Assembly: GCA_001899315.1 (NCBI GenBank)
Contig: MOYA01000001.1
Span: 3,167,269-3,231,268, forward strand
Direction of reading: 5' to 3'
DNA from: Candidatus Obscuribacter phosphatis
GTDB lineage: Bacteria > Cyanobacteriota > Vampirovibrionia > Obscuribacterales > Obscuribacteraceae
DNA: 64,000 bases
Position numbers and translations under genes: made by a program. The first letter of the stretch is position 1. Each line of letters starts with the position of its first letter. Under the pieces are notes generated by a model. That model had not been told where the DNA came from and made no database searches. It worked only from the letters and a program-made list of their open reading frames with translations. Shown here piece after piece: positions 32,993 to 41,217 of this stretch.

Positions 32993-34735
32993 GTGAATAA
33001 TGCAAATCACCACGACGAAGACGATGATTCTCTCGAACCCTTACAAGAGAGAGGAGAGCAAAGCGCCCAGGACAATCGCTCCGCCATGGAAAAACGCTTT
33101 TCTGTAACCGGTTTTCCTAGCCCGCCGCCTGACCGTGTTAATAAACCTGGGGTGAAAAAAATCACGCAGCTAGAATGGCTGATGCCTGACTATGACAAGC
33201 AAGAAGTGCCAGAGCCGGTGAAAGAAATTGCCAACTTGGCAGAAGAAATCGAGACTGCAGCCGGTGTGCAAAGGAAACAACAAGAGGCAGCCCAGCCAAA
33301 GTCCCTAGACCCGCAAAACGAGCCCTATCCCAAGCGAGCCTCTCCAGAAATTAGACAAAGCCCAGAGACGCCGCCGCACAGCCAAGAAGTCAGACAAAGC
33401 CCTCAGGCTTATCTGCAAGAAGTTCAAAACGAGCAAAACTTTCAAAACGAGCAAAACTTAGACGGTCTAGATGCGACGAGGGTGCCACCGCTGCCACGCT
33501 CGCTGGCGACGCCCGCCGATCTAGAAAATACCATGCCCTCAAAAGATAACAACCAGAAAATACAGTCTCAAGAAAATGCGGCAGCCTATTCAAAAGAAGC
33601 TTTAGCAGCCATTCCGACACCGCGTGCCACCACAGAGAGCAAACGACCAATCACCGAAAACAAACGCCCACTTGCAGAAGAACCAAGCGAACCAGCAGTA
33701 AGGAAAAGCCGACTGCCTCGTTCTTTCACTAAAGGCGACGAGCGCCAAGATGAAGAAGCAGAATCAAGAGGAGCAAGGCGAACCCGCAGCCTATCGAGAA
33801 GCCTCGAGCGCCCCTCAGCCCTTGGTGGCATTTTCGAAAGCCGTCGCAGCAAAATCACAGCCATTCTAGTGGGCAGTATCGCCCTCGGTTTCACCATCGG
33901 CTTAACTGCTTTTCTGGTCATGCCCCGCAGCGATAAAGATAAAGACAGAGATTTGGCCAATTACAATACCGCGGATGCCACCAGCGAAGGCAGAATTTCG
34001 GCACCGAATAAGACACCAAATACAACACCGAATAAGACACCAACTCTGCCGTTTCTAAAGCTTGATACTAATTACAAAACCTTAGAAGAAGCAGAAGCAG
34101 GCTTTGACGAAGCGGTCGCCAAAGGCGAGCTCAACGATGCGCAAAAAGCCCTAGACCAAGCCCAAAAACTAGCCCCTGAAAGCTTGAGCGCCCAAGAGAA
34201 GCAAGGACTTTTGCATCATCTTAAGGGCGACTCTGATAGTGCCTTACAAGTGCTGAGCGAAGTCTTACAAAAGAGTCCCCGTCACCTGCCGGCTCTCTTT
34301 GACCGAGCATTTATCTATTTTGCCCAAGGAAAATTCAAGAAAGCGCAGTTAGATTACACCCTTATCAATGCCATAGAACCAGGCAACGAAAATGCCTTGC
34401 TTGGTTTGGCATTGTGCAAACTAAGGACCGGAGAAACTGAAGCGGGACTTTCTACTTTAAGTAAAATCACCGCAGAAAATCCTAGCAATACGCTGGCGCA
34501 TAGAGCCGCCGGAGAAGAATTTCTCAAAGCCGGCGACTATGAAAGAGCAGTAAGCGCCTTTAGTCGCGCCCTCGATTCAAGCAGCTCTGATGCTGAAATA
34601 CTAGCTCTCCGAGCTAGAGCCTACTTACTTGGCGGCAACAAAGATAAAGCAGTAGCCGACTATGCGGAAGCCATATCGATAAATAGCAAACCAGAGTGGA
34701 AAGCAGATTTAGAAGTTGCCAGAAGCCAACCCTAA
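32993..34735 (+). CDS. Membrane protein with disordered cytoplasmic half and extracytoplasmic TPRs
   Basis: 580 residues from GTG 32993. Residues 1-285 are hydrophilic, rich in Gln, Glu, Pro and Arg, and should be disordered in the cytoplasm. One membrane helix (ITAILVGSIALGFTIGLTAF, about residues 287-307) follows. Residues 355-575 carry about six TPR units, for example LLHHLKGDSDSALQVLSEVL and ALLGLALCKLRTGETEAGLS. The topology (Arg-rich before the helix) puts the TPRs outside. The protein may link a cytoplasmic partner to envelope proteins. It begins eight bases after the small basic exported protein gene. Confidence 0.75.
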   Translation: MNNANHHDEDDDSLEPLQERGEQSAQDNRSAMEKRFSVTGFPSPPPDRVNKPGVKKITQLEWLMPDYDKQEVPEPVKEIANLAEEIETAAGVQRKQQEAAQPKSLDPQNEPYPKRASPEIRQSPETPPHSQEVRQSPQAYLQEVQNEQNFQNEQNLDGLDATRVPPLPRSLATPADLENTMPSKDNNQKIQSQENAAAYSKEALAAIPTPRATTESKRPITENKRPLAEEPSEPAVRKSRLPRSFTKGDERQDEEAESRGARRTRSLSRSLERPSALGGIFESRRSKITAILVGSIALGFTIGLTAFLVMPRSDKDKDRDLANYNTADATSEGRISAPNKTPNTTPNKTPTLPFLKLDTNYKTLEEAEAGFDEAVAKGELNDAQKALDQAQKLAPESLSAQEKQGLLHHLKGDSDSALQVLSEVLQKSPRHLPALFDRAFIYFAQGKFKKAQLDYTLINAIEPGNENALLGLALCKLRTGETEAGLSTLSKITAENPSNTLAHRAAGEEFLKAGDYERAVSAFSRALDSSSSDAEILALRARAYLLGGNKDKAVADYAEAISINSKPEWKADLEVARSQP

Positions 34736-34776
34736 ATCTGCATAGAGCACACCGAATAATATAGGAAGGTGAAACT

Positions 34777-35595
34777 ATGCCAGGTCCAAACCAAATGCCT
34801 CCGGTACCAGCTGTCGGGCTCACTCTCGCTCAGCCGAAAGAGCGCGTAGAACAAGCTCTAGATCAAGCCATTGCCAAAGGTCGCAACTTGCTTTCGCGCA
34901 AGGCAGACTCGCCACAAATGATGGACGATTTGAAGCGCCAGAATTGGAGCTGGGTGCTCGAGACTTCCGAAATGCTCAAGTCTTGCTTCTCAACAGAATC
35001 TGTTCAGCTTTACTTTGCCTCGAATGTATATTTCGTACCAAGCCTTAAGGCAAACGATTTTGAGCGAGACCTAGACGAATTTCCAATGATAGTGAATGGG
35101 CGCGTCGACCGACTGAACGGCTTTCGCAAAATGGCAGCAGTAATACCTGAACCACCTTGCGGTGATTTTCTTGCCGCCTTGTCTCATCCGGCAATTTATC
35201 ATTCCTGCTGGCGTCCGTTTGAATTAGGACAGCACGGCAAAGCGATTGCCTTGGCAGTGAAAGAAGTGGAAGACGCCATTAGACTTGCCACCAGCGGCAA
35301 TATCAAAGAATCAGGCGCCGAATTAGTACGCAAAGCCTTTGACGCGGAAGAAGGTATTTTAGCCAGCCCGGAAAACCCGCCTATTGAAAACGAAGGCATA
35401 GCCGATATCATCGCCGGATTCTTCAAACGTTATAAAGGAATTCCAGAGAACGCACCTATCGCCATTCAGCAAACAGCTCGCATAATGTCTTTAGCAAGCT
35501 ATATCATGCACACTCTCGACAGCATACATATTGCCCCTAAAGAAAGCAGCGAACCAGCGGCTGAACCATACGAGTTTGAGTTTCTCAAAGATTGA
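34777..35595 (+). CDS. TIGR02391/Ymh-like protein
   Basis: 272 residues; GGAAGG lies eight bases before the ATG. The C-terminal half resembles the TIGR02391 (Hypoth_Ymh) family: HPAIYHSCWRPFELGQHGKA, then VEDAIRLATSG and GAELVRKAFDAEEGILA, at about residues 140-205. Ymh-type proteins have been labelled abortive-infection proteins and have a HEPN-like helical fold. The RNase-type R-x4-6-H motif that such folds often use is not clear here; the equivalent place reads FKRYKGIPENAP, without His. The N-terminal half is unassigned. Function is open; defence is a hypothesis. Confidence 0.5.
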   Translation: MPGPNQMPPVPAVGLTLAQPKERVEQALDQAIAKGRNLLSRKADSPQMMDDLKRQNWSWVLETSEMLKSCFSTESVQLYFASNVYFVPSLKANDFERDLDEFPMIVNGRVDRLNGFRKMAAVIPEPPCGDFLAALSHPAIYHSCWRPFELGQHGKAIALAVKEVEDAIRLATSGNIKESGAELVRKAFDAEEGILASPENPPIENEGIADIIAGFFKRYKGIPENAPIAIQQTARIMSLASYIMHTLDSIHIAPKESSEPAAEPYEFEFLKD

Positions 35596-35636
35596 TTTGA
35601 AAGAAAGCAAATTTGAAGGAGAACTGGACTAACCCA

Positions 35637-36287
35637 ATGCAAAGCTATAAAGACAGAATCGCTGCTTATTTGAAAAACGAGAAAGCAGCTGTCGGGATGC
35701 CCATCTCTCCCAAAGCCTTTATCATTCTCAACCTCATAACCCTAGGCGCCTTTACCCAGGTCTGGGCTTATCATAATTTCCAAAAAGATCAACATTACAA
35801 AAAACATCCCAAGTTGATAGCTTTTGTCAAATGTCTCTTTCTGCCCATCACCCTAATTACCTTGCTCAACTATTTAGAAGAAGCAGCAAAGCAGCTGGGC
35901 AGCGCTCTCAAAATTCCTAAGAATCTAATTGCTTTCTGCTATCTGCTCAGCTTGGCAGTCAATATCTATTCAGTGCTCATGGACAACGCCATCTCTTCCT
36001 CGCTTCGCCTAACAGTGTGGGTATGCTGCGGCTTTGTGCAACTTTTTATGCTTGTCTTTGTGCAACTGGAAATCAATAGAATTAACGAAGAGCTGCGCCC
36101 ATCGGTCAATCTGAATAAATACAAAATGAACCTGCGCAAGTACTTTGCGGCAGTAATTTTTTCTTTTCTCTTTCTAGCTTCTAATCTGCTCAGCTCCATC
36201 TTTCTGAACGCCATGGCACAGGCTGTAGGAAGAGACGAGGCGGAACAAGACATTCACCCGCAAAGACGAAAACACCAGATAAACTAA
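35637..36287 (+). CDS. Integral membrane protein, paralogue of the gene at 37330
   Basis: About 216 residues from ATG 35637 (TTG 35613 is possible). Four membrane segments are visible: FIILNLITLGAFTQVWAY, LIAFVKCLFLPITLITLL, LIAFCYLLSLAVNIYSVL and the C-terminal YFAAVIFSFLFLASNLLSSI. Between them lies a motif LEINRINEELRPS. The first segment with its xxFIILNxxTLGxxxxxW pattern and the EINRIN.ELRP motif are shared with the protein at 37330, so the two are paralogues. It resembles DUF4234-type small membrane proteins. Role unknown. Confidence 0.7.
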   Translation: MQSYKDRIAAYLKNEKAAVGMPISPKAFIILNLITLGAFTQVWAYHNFQKDQHYKKHPKLIAFVKCLFLPITLITLLNYLEEAAKQLGSALKIPKNLIAFCYLLSLAVNIYSVLMDNAISSSLRLTVWVCCGFVQLFMLVFVQLEINRINEELRPSVNLNKYKMNLRKYFAAVIFSFLFLASNLLSSIFLNAMAQAVGRDEAEQDIHPQRRKHQIN

Positions 36288-36332
36288 GGTGTTCGACTCT
36301 GCGACTCTCGCTTCTTTTAAGGCATCTAGCGC

Positions 36333-37211
36333 ATGCACCAGCCCCGTTCCAATTGCCGCCTCTATGTTCTGCTTGCTAGAGATTCAAGCGACGCAGTGAT
36401 TATTAGACGTGGTCCCTCCAAGCGAGTGCAATTAGTGAGCTGGCAGAGAGACGAAGACAAGTTTGCGTCAGGCCAATGGTTCAAGGGACGCATTTATGAA
36501 AGGCGCTGCGACCTCTCTCCATCGGGCAAATATCTGCTTTACTTTGCCGCTAGCCATAAACCACCTCTTTATGCATGGACAGCAGTAAGTCGTCCGCCCT
36601 TTCTATCAGCCCTGGCACTATGGCCCAAAGGTGACTGCTGGGGTGGTGGCGGACTCTTTGTTCAAGAGAGAGAAATTCACTTGAATCACCCAGCGCATCA
36701 AATGGACCTAGCTGAGAAAAATTCGCTGCCAAAACATTTCAAGATAGGGCGCACAAATGAACAAGCCGGTTGTGGTGAAGACTTTCCCATTTATCATCTG
36801 CGCCTTCTGCGAGACGGCTGGCAGCCTATAGAAAAGGAAGAGTGTAATGCAAAAGAGAAAACAGAGCCGCTCTTTCATTTCAATCTGCCGATAACATATA
36901 GCAAAACCCGCCCTGCCGAGGCTAGCAAGCGCAACAACGGCGACCAGCTCAAGATGAGCATCTGCGGCATCGCCGAGCCAAATAATCCTTGGTATATAGT
37001 TGAATATCAAATCGAAGCAAGCAGCGGCACAATTTTAAAAGAGCTTGGTCGGCTAGACTGGGCAGACTGGGACAGTAACGGCGATCTGTTATTTGCTAAA
37101 CAAGGCAAGATTTTTCGCTCGAAAAACCTGATTGACTCGTTGGAACTAATCGATCTAAGAACTAATCTCTACCAAGAGATTGCACCTGAACCTTGGGCAA
37201 CGCGGTGGTAG
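36333..37211 (+). CDS. Uncharacterised protein of a conserved WGGGG family
   Basis: A 292-residue cytosolic protein with AAGG upstream of ATG. It contains a striking block AWTAVSRPPFLSALALWPKG followed by DCWGGGGLF (about residues 86-116). I recall this block from unannotated proteins in several phyla but know no function. Beta-rich overall, with repeated short strands in the C-terminal half (YIVEYQIEASSGTILKELGRL-like), suggesting a propeller or sheet fold. It lies between two paralogous membrane-protein genes and may work with them. Confidence 0.65.
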   Translation: MHQPRSNCRLYVLLARDSSDAVIIRRGPSKRVQLVSWQRDEDKFASGQWFKGRIYERRCDLSPSGKYLLYFAASHKPPLYAWTAVSRPPFLSALALWPKGDCWGGGGLFVQEREIHLNHPAHQMDLAEKNSLPKHFKIGRTNEQAGCGEDFPIYHLRLLRDGWQPIEKEECNAKEKTEPLFHFNLPITYSKTRPAEASKRNNGDQLKMSICGIAEPNNPWYIVEYQIEASSGTILKELGRLDWADWDSNGDLLFAKQGKIFRSKNLIDSLELIDLRTNLYQEIAPEPWATRW

Positions 37212-37329
37212 ACCTAAAATTACTACCGCTCTTTACGTTTGCGTCAAAAGCTGATGGCAATTCAAGATATGATATGCGCTAGAATGTCACACATATCGGT
37301 TACAAAGCAAATCTCAGCAGCAGGGACAC

Positions 37330-37917
37330 ATGACAGCAAAAGCAGAAATAGAGAAAAGAATCACTGAACACTTAGAAGATCCTGCCAATTCACTGGGCGC
37401 TGAAATCGACTTAAAAGCCTTTATCATCTTGAACATAGTCACGCTTGGACTTTACCAGCTTTTCTGGGGCTTCTATCAATTCAGAAATACCTTTCTATAT
37501 TTCAAGCATCCGCGCTTTGGCGCGATTGTTTCGACACTGTTTTTGCCCATTGCCCTTAACGGACTGATTGAATATTACGAAATGGTAGCGGGAAAGTTGG
37601 GTGACAGGCTGCGCCTGCCGCTGCCGAGAATTCCACTTGCCATAATTTTCTTTGCTACGGCAGTAGTGCAAAGATTGAGCGACAAAATATCAGAACCATT
37701 GGGCACAATAGTTGGGCTCGGCGCTGAAATAGCCGGCATTGTCATCTTGGGTTTCATTCAGTCTGAAATCAATCGTCTCAATCGGCAGTTTCGTCCGGAG
37801 CGAACTAATAAAGGTTTCAGCCTGACATGGAAACATATAGTCGGGCTTATCGCCGGTGTAATCAGTCTATTGGCGATTTTACTAGCAGCAGGTTTGATGC
37901 AAGAAGCAAGTAGATAG
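37330..37917 (+). CDS. Integral membrane protein, paralogue of the gene at 35637
   Basis: 195 residues with CAGGG upstream of the ATG. Four membrane segments: FIILNIVTLGLYQLFWGFY, FGAIVSTLFLPIALNGLI, IPLAIIFFATAVVQRL plus the IVILGFIQ region, and a C-terminal helix (IVGLIAGVISLLAILLAAGL). The EINRLNRQFRPE motif matches its neighbour's EINRINEELRPS. Probably arose by duplication with the gene at 36333 between the copies. Role unknown. Confidence 0.7.
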   Translation: MTAKAEIEKRITEHLEDPANSLGAEIDLKAFIILNIVTLGLYQLFWGFYQFRNTFLYFKHPRFGAIVSTLFLPIALNGLIEYYEMVAGKLGDRLRLPLPRIPLAIIFFATAVVQRLSDKISEPLGTIVGLGAEIAGIVILGFIQSEINRLNRQFRPERTNKGFSLTWKHIVGLIAGVISLLAILLAAGLMQEASR

Positions 37918-37958
37918 TTAATTGGCTATCTTAAAAGCGGGCGGGCGACTGTTGCCCT

Positions 37959-38468
37959 TTACTTATAGAACCGACATTTTCGCAAGTTTTCATTAAGCAC
38001 AGCCAGTTCAGCCTTTATTGTTGGACTATCTTCAGCGCAAGCCAAGGCGGCATAACTAAAGATGGCAAAATCGATTTTGTTTGGAGGCGAGATATGAGCA
38101 ATCTGCCAGAACCAGATCTTTAGGTCATCGTCGTCTTCTCTTTCGGTTTTGCTATAACTCACTATTGCTGAAGTTCCATCTGGAAGAGCCTCAATTGGAG
38201 ATATCAGGCAAGCCTCTTCAGGAATGGATAGTGTCTCGAGAGCATGTACTGCCTCGTTCCTGGCAGAGGGCTTACCAGAAAACTGGTTAAATGGCTCTTT
38301 GGCGCTAAAAGAGAGCACACTCAAACGTAAGGCCCCCGAATCTTGGGAACTGTCGTAGAATAACCCGCCGCCAGCTTCTCCGTATTCTTCTATCCAGTGA
38401 GATGGAATTTGAAAGGTGACAACTCCACCGCGATAATTGATAGTTTTCATCAGCTGTAGTTTCCACAT
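37959..38468 (-). CDS. Uncharacterised small protein, immunity-protein-like
   Basis: About 169 residues from ATG 38468; ATG 38450 (MKTINYRGGVVTFQIP) is an equally good start and gives the usual N-terminus of such proteins. The pattern FQIPSHWIEEYGEAGGGLFYD followed by LRLSVLSF (about residues 20-60) is one I associate with small cytosolic proteins found near toxin-immunity loci, but I cannot name the family. Its divergent neighbour carries a SUKH immunity-type domain. No membrane segment. Confidence 0.6.
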   Translation of the reverse strand: MWKLQLMKTINYRGGVVTFQIPSHWIEEYGEAGGGLFYDSSQDSGALRLSVLSFSAKEPFNQFSGKPSARNEAVHALETLSIPEEACLISPIEALPDGTSAIVSYSKTEREDDDDLKIWFWQIAHISPPNKIDFAIFSYAALACAEDSPTIKAELAVLNENLRKCRFYK

Positions 38469-38477
38469 AATTACCAA

Positions 38478-38508
38478 GCTATAGACAAAGAAAGCCGGTA
38501 CTTGTCAA
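38478..38508 (-). promoter_or_regulatory. Promoter for the gene ending at 37959
   Basis: On the minus strand a consensus -35 TTGACA (38508-38503) and a -10 TATAGC (38483-38478) are separated by 19 bases. The start would fall about three bases before ATG 38468, giving an almost leaderless message, or a leader of about 20 bases if ATG 38450 is used. Confidence 0.5.
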
Positions 38509-38671
38509 TGCTCTGCCTGACTTTTTACTTTGCAGTAAGAACAAAACTAGAGCTAATTGTAGCTTGCACACTAAGGCAAAGATAGCGGTAAGAGAGAGAC
38601 CGACTACAAAATTGATGTACTATGAACAAAAGCAAGGCAGCTGGGCAAATTTTGTTGAGGGTAGCAAACCA

Positions 38672-39946
38672 ATGGCTTATAAAGACCAGCCGGTGCACGA
38701 AGCGGCAAGAGGCGAGCCGGAAAGACTCAAGTGCCTCATAGAGCAAGATCCCCATCTAGTTCATGTGAAGGCTTTCCTGGGTCAAACTCCTCTGCATGCT
38801 GCTGTTGAAGACAACAATATCGAATCGATAAATATACTGCTCAATGCCGGAGCGGACGTAAACGCCTTAGATGAAAGAGGATACCCTCCGGCATTTGAGG
38901 CCAGTTCTAGAAAAGCCTTGGAAACTCTTGTGGGTGCCGGCGCAAGACTCGACATATACTGTAAACACGGGCTAAATGGTTTCCTACACTGCGCTCGATA
39001 CATTCGAAATATTGAGACCCTGGATTTTTGGTACGAACTGGGCGAGCCAATCAATAAAGATCCCCAGTCAGGCGCAGCTGCTCTTGTCGGTCTTTGCTCT
39101 CAGGTAAGTGATACTGATGAGATTGAAGAAGCGCTCCAGGTAATCAGGTATCTGCTCAAGAAGGGCGCCGATATCGATTTACAAAAACGTAGCGATACTA
39201 CAGCGCTAATTGAAGCGTGCTGGAATCAGACGCTTCCAATAGTGACACTCTTGCTGGAAGCCGGAGCAGACACAAATAAGAACAACATCGAAGGAAATAC
39301 ACCACTCCACTATGCAATTACAAGAAAAAACGAAAAACTGGTTGAGTTGCTCTTAAAACACGGGGGCGATATCAACCGGCCAAACAGGTTTCACGATGCA
39401 CCTATAGATTTAGCTAGAAATCTAAACTTTTACCTTGAACGATTGGAACCCCTTTACATACCAAAACCGATCAGACCATGGCCGAAAGCAGAAGACTTAA
39501 TCGAAAGACTTACGAAAATTCCAGAATTCAAAAATTGCTCCCTACAGGGCTGCAGCGAAGAGGAAATCTGCAAACTAGAAAAACATTTCAACCTTTCACT
39601 TCCGGCAGTTTATCGAGATTTCTTAAGAACACTCGGCAAAGGCTTCGGGAGTTTCATGTCATCTGATCATATTTCTTTCGAATTTGACCAACTGTTTGAT
39701 CAAGCCCAGCATCCTTCTTATGCAGAGTATTGCCAGCTTACAGCAAAGTCATTCGTGTTTGCAGAAAGGGGTTGGGAGAATTTCTACTATTTTGAAGCCG
39801 ATGATAGCTCTGACGATCCACCGGTCTTTATGTTTGAATGCGGCGAATTCGGCTCGCGTCAGGTGTATCGTAGTTTCTGGGAATTTATTGAAGATCGGGT
39901 CGTTGACTACGAAATCTTGTCAGAAGGACGTTGCTTTGCTGAATAA
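38672..39946 (+). CDS. Ankyrin-repeat protein with C-terminal SUKH (SMI1/KNR4) domain
   Basis: About 424 residues from ATG 38672, with GAGGG ten bases upstream; earlier in-frame starts (38564, 38615) lack a ribosome site. Six or so ankyrin repeats fill residues 8-265 (GQTPLHAAVEDNNIESINIL; GNTPLHYAITRKNEKLVELL). A SUKH-1 domain follows at about residues 300-420: CSEEEICKLEKHFNLSLPAVYRDFLRTLG and a C-terminal WEFIEDRV. SUKH domains are commonly immunity proteins to polymorphic toxins; ankyrin fusions also occur in such loci. No toxin gene is recognisable next to it. It is divergent from the gene at 37959. Confidence 0.85.
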   Translation: MAYKDQPVHEAARGEPERLKCLIEQDPHLVHVKAFLGQTPLHAAVEDNNIESINILLNAGADVNALDERGYPPAFEASSRKALETLVGAGARLDIYCKHGLNGFLHCARYIRNIETLDFWYELGEPINKDPQSGAAALVGLCSQVSDTDEIEEALQVIRYLLKKGADIDLQKRSDTTALIEACWNQTLPIVTLLLEAGADTNKNNIEGNTPLHYAITRKNEKLVELLLKHGGDINRPNRFHDAPIDLARNLNFYLERLEPLYIPKPIRPWPKAEDLIERLTKIPEFKNCSLQGCSEEEICKLEKHFNLSLPAVYRDFLRTLGKGFGSFMSSDHISFEFDQLFDQAQHPSYAEYCQLTAKSFVFAERGWENFYYFEADDSSDDPPVFMFECGEFGSRQVYRSFWEFIEDRVVDYEILSEGRCFAE

Positions 39947-39985
39947 ATAGGAGCCCTTTGGCTCAGTAGAATCTCGCCAACTAAA

Positions 39986-41152
39986 CTAGGACAATTCAGT
40001 TTTTATTTCTGACTCTGCCACTTCAGCCAAGTCTTTAGATTCTTCAACATTATCTTCGGCGTCATCATCTTCTTCTGGAACTTCATCAGCTACAGGCGCT
40101 GGCTCTGGCGGCGGCACATAGACAGGCAGAGTGCTAGGCTTTTCAAAGCCAAGTTCAGACAACTGTTTCTTATCTGGAAAAGAATGCAAAATAATGCGCG
40201 GCGGGAAATTTTCATCCACTTCCATTCGCGCCCCGAGACCAGCCCTGGCGCGGTTCAGGCTGACAACCGCCAGACTTTCATACTGCCCTTCCGCCCCTTC
40301 TCTGAAAAACTCTAGATACTCGGCAAGAGGCAAGATACTGCGCCGCCCTTCAGGAACAATCACCTTTGTATATAGACGCCCTTCGTCAAAGTCTTGCACA
40401 AGCTCTAGACTGGGTGAGAAGACACTGTCATTTGTTTCTATGGCAATGCGCTCAGACTCCTGCTGATACATCAAGTTTAAAGCAGCTAGACTAAACAACT
40501 TCAGATCGTAGTAACAGGGATGATCGGGTGGCAACTTGAGAATATCCCAGGTGCCGGAGCGAAAAAGCAAGGGCAGCATTGGTATCGGCCGCGGTGCTTG
40601 CCAGAGCGAGGCGGCAATCTCAAACATAAGCATCATCGCCGAAATATCAAAGGCGTCACAAAGCAAAATGCGATCGGCAGAAGGGGCGATGACTACCAAG
40701 GGTCCTTTAATGCCGCCGGGGCTACCGGCAAATATTTCAGGCACCAAAAGTCTTGCTGAAGTATGCTCATCGGGCCAGGCGGCGACAAAAAGATTGATAC
40801 CATCTTCGATGCGTCTAAAATCTGGGGGCGAGATCTTCTTGAGATTGGTCACGGCTACATCCATAGCCGCCTTAATCGTCAGATTCCATTGGCCAAGCTC
40901 GACATCACGCACATGAGCAAAAGTATCGCCTTGGTCATATAAAAGACCGACACCGAGTTGTTCAGCCAGGGGCAGATAGACCAGCTTGCCGTTATAACCG
41001 CGCGAGGCGTTAGAGCGGCCCAGTGGCTTCCACTCATAAATATCGGCATTTTTGCGGTCAAAAGTAACTTTCGCCCGCACACAAGGAAAGAGAGTCCCCT
41101 TCAGCGTCTCTAATATGCGCTTGCGCTCTCTTTCCTCTGGCGAATCTCTCAT
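39986..41152 (-). CDS. Uncharacterised protein with acidic tail
   Basis: About 388 residues from ATG 41152 (MRDSPEERERKRILETLKG). An open frame continues upstream to 41263, but that would overlap the thiolase gene by 60 bases. The body is a mixed alpha/beta domain (VAAWPDEHTSARLLVPEIFAG; FVVIAPSADRILLCDAFD-like). The last 45 residues are Pro- then Glu/Asp-rich and disordered. No signal peptide. It resembles proteins that process a numeric or nucleotide-like ligand, but I have no assignment. It follows the thiolase gene on the same strand. Confidence 0.6.
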   Translation of the reverse strand: MRDSPEERERKRILETLKGTLFPCVRAKVTFDRKNADIYEWKPLGRSNASRGYNGKLVYLPLAEQLGVGLLYDQGDTFAHVRDVELGQWNLTIKAAMDVAVTNLKKISPPDFRRIEDGINLFVAAWPDEHTSARLLVPEIFAGSPGGIKGPLVVIAPSADRILLCDAFDISAMMLMFEIAASLWQAPRPIPMLPLLFRSGTWDILKLPPDHPCYYDLKLFSLAALNLMYQQESERIAIETNDSVFSPSLELVQDFDEGRLYTKVIVPEGRRSILPLAEYLEFFREGAEGQYESLAVVSLNRARAGLGARMEVDENFPPRIILHSFPDKKQLSELGFEKPSTLPVYVPPPEPAPVADEVPEEDDDAEDNVEESKDLAEVAESEIKTELS

Positions 41153-41181
41153 ATCTAAACTCGCTGCCCAACTAAATCTTT

Positions 41182-41217
41182 CTGCTAAATTCTCTCTACT
41201 TACTAAATTCTCTCTAC
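41182..41217 (-). repeat. 18-bp tandem duplication including a stop codon
   Basis: On the minus strand, GTAGAGAGAATTTAG encodes the last residues Val-Glu-Arg-Ile and the TAG of the thiolase gene. It is followed by TAA and then by a second copy of GTAGAGAGAATTTAG in the same frame. Result: Val-Glu-Arg-Ile-stop-stop-Val-Glu-Arg-Ile-stop. Confidence 0.9.
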
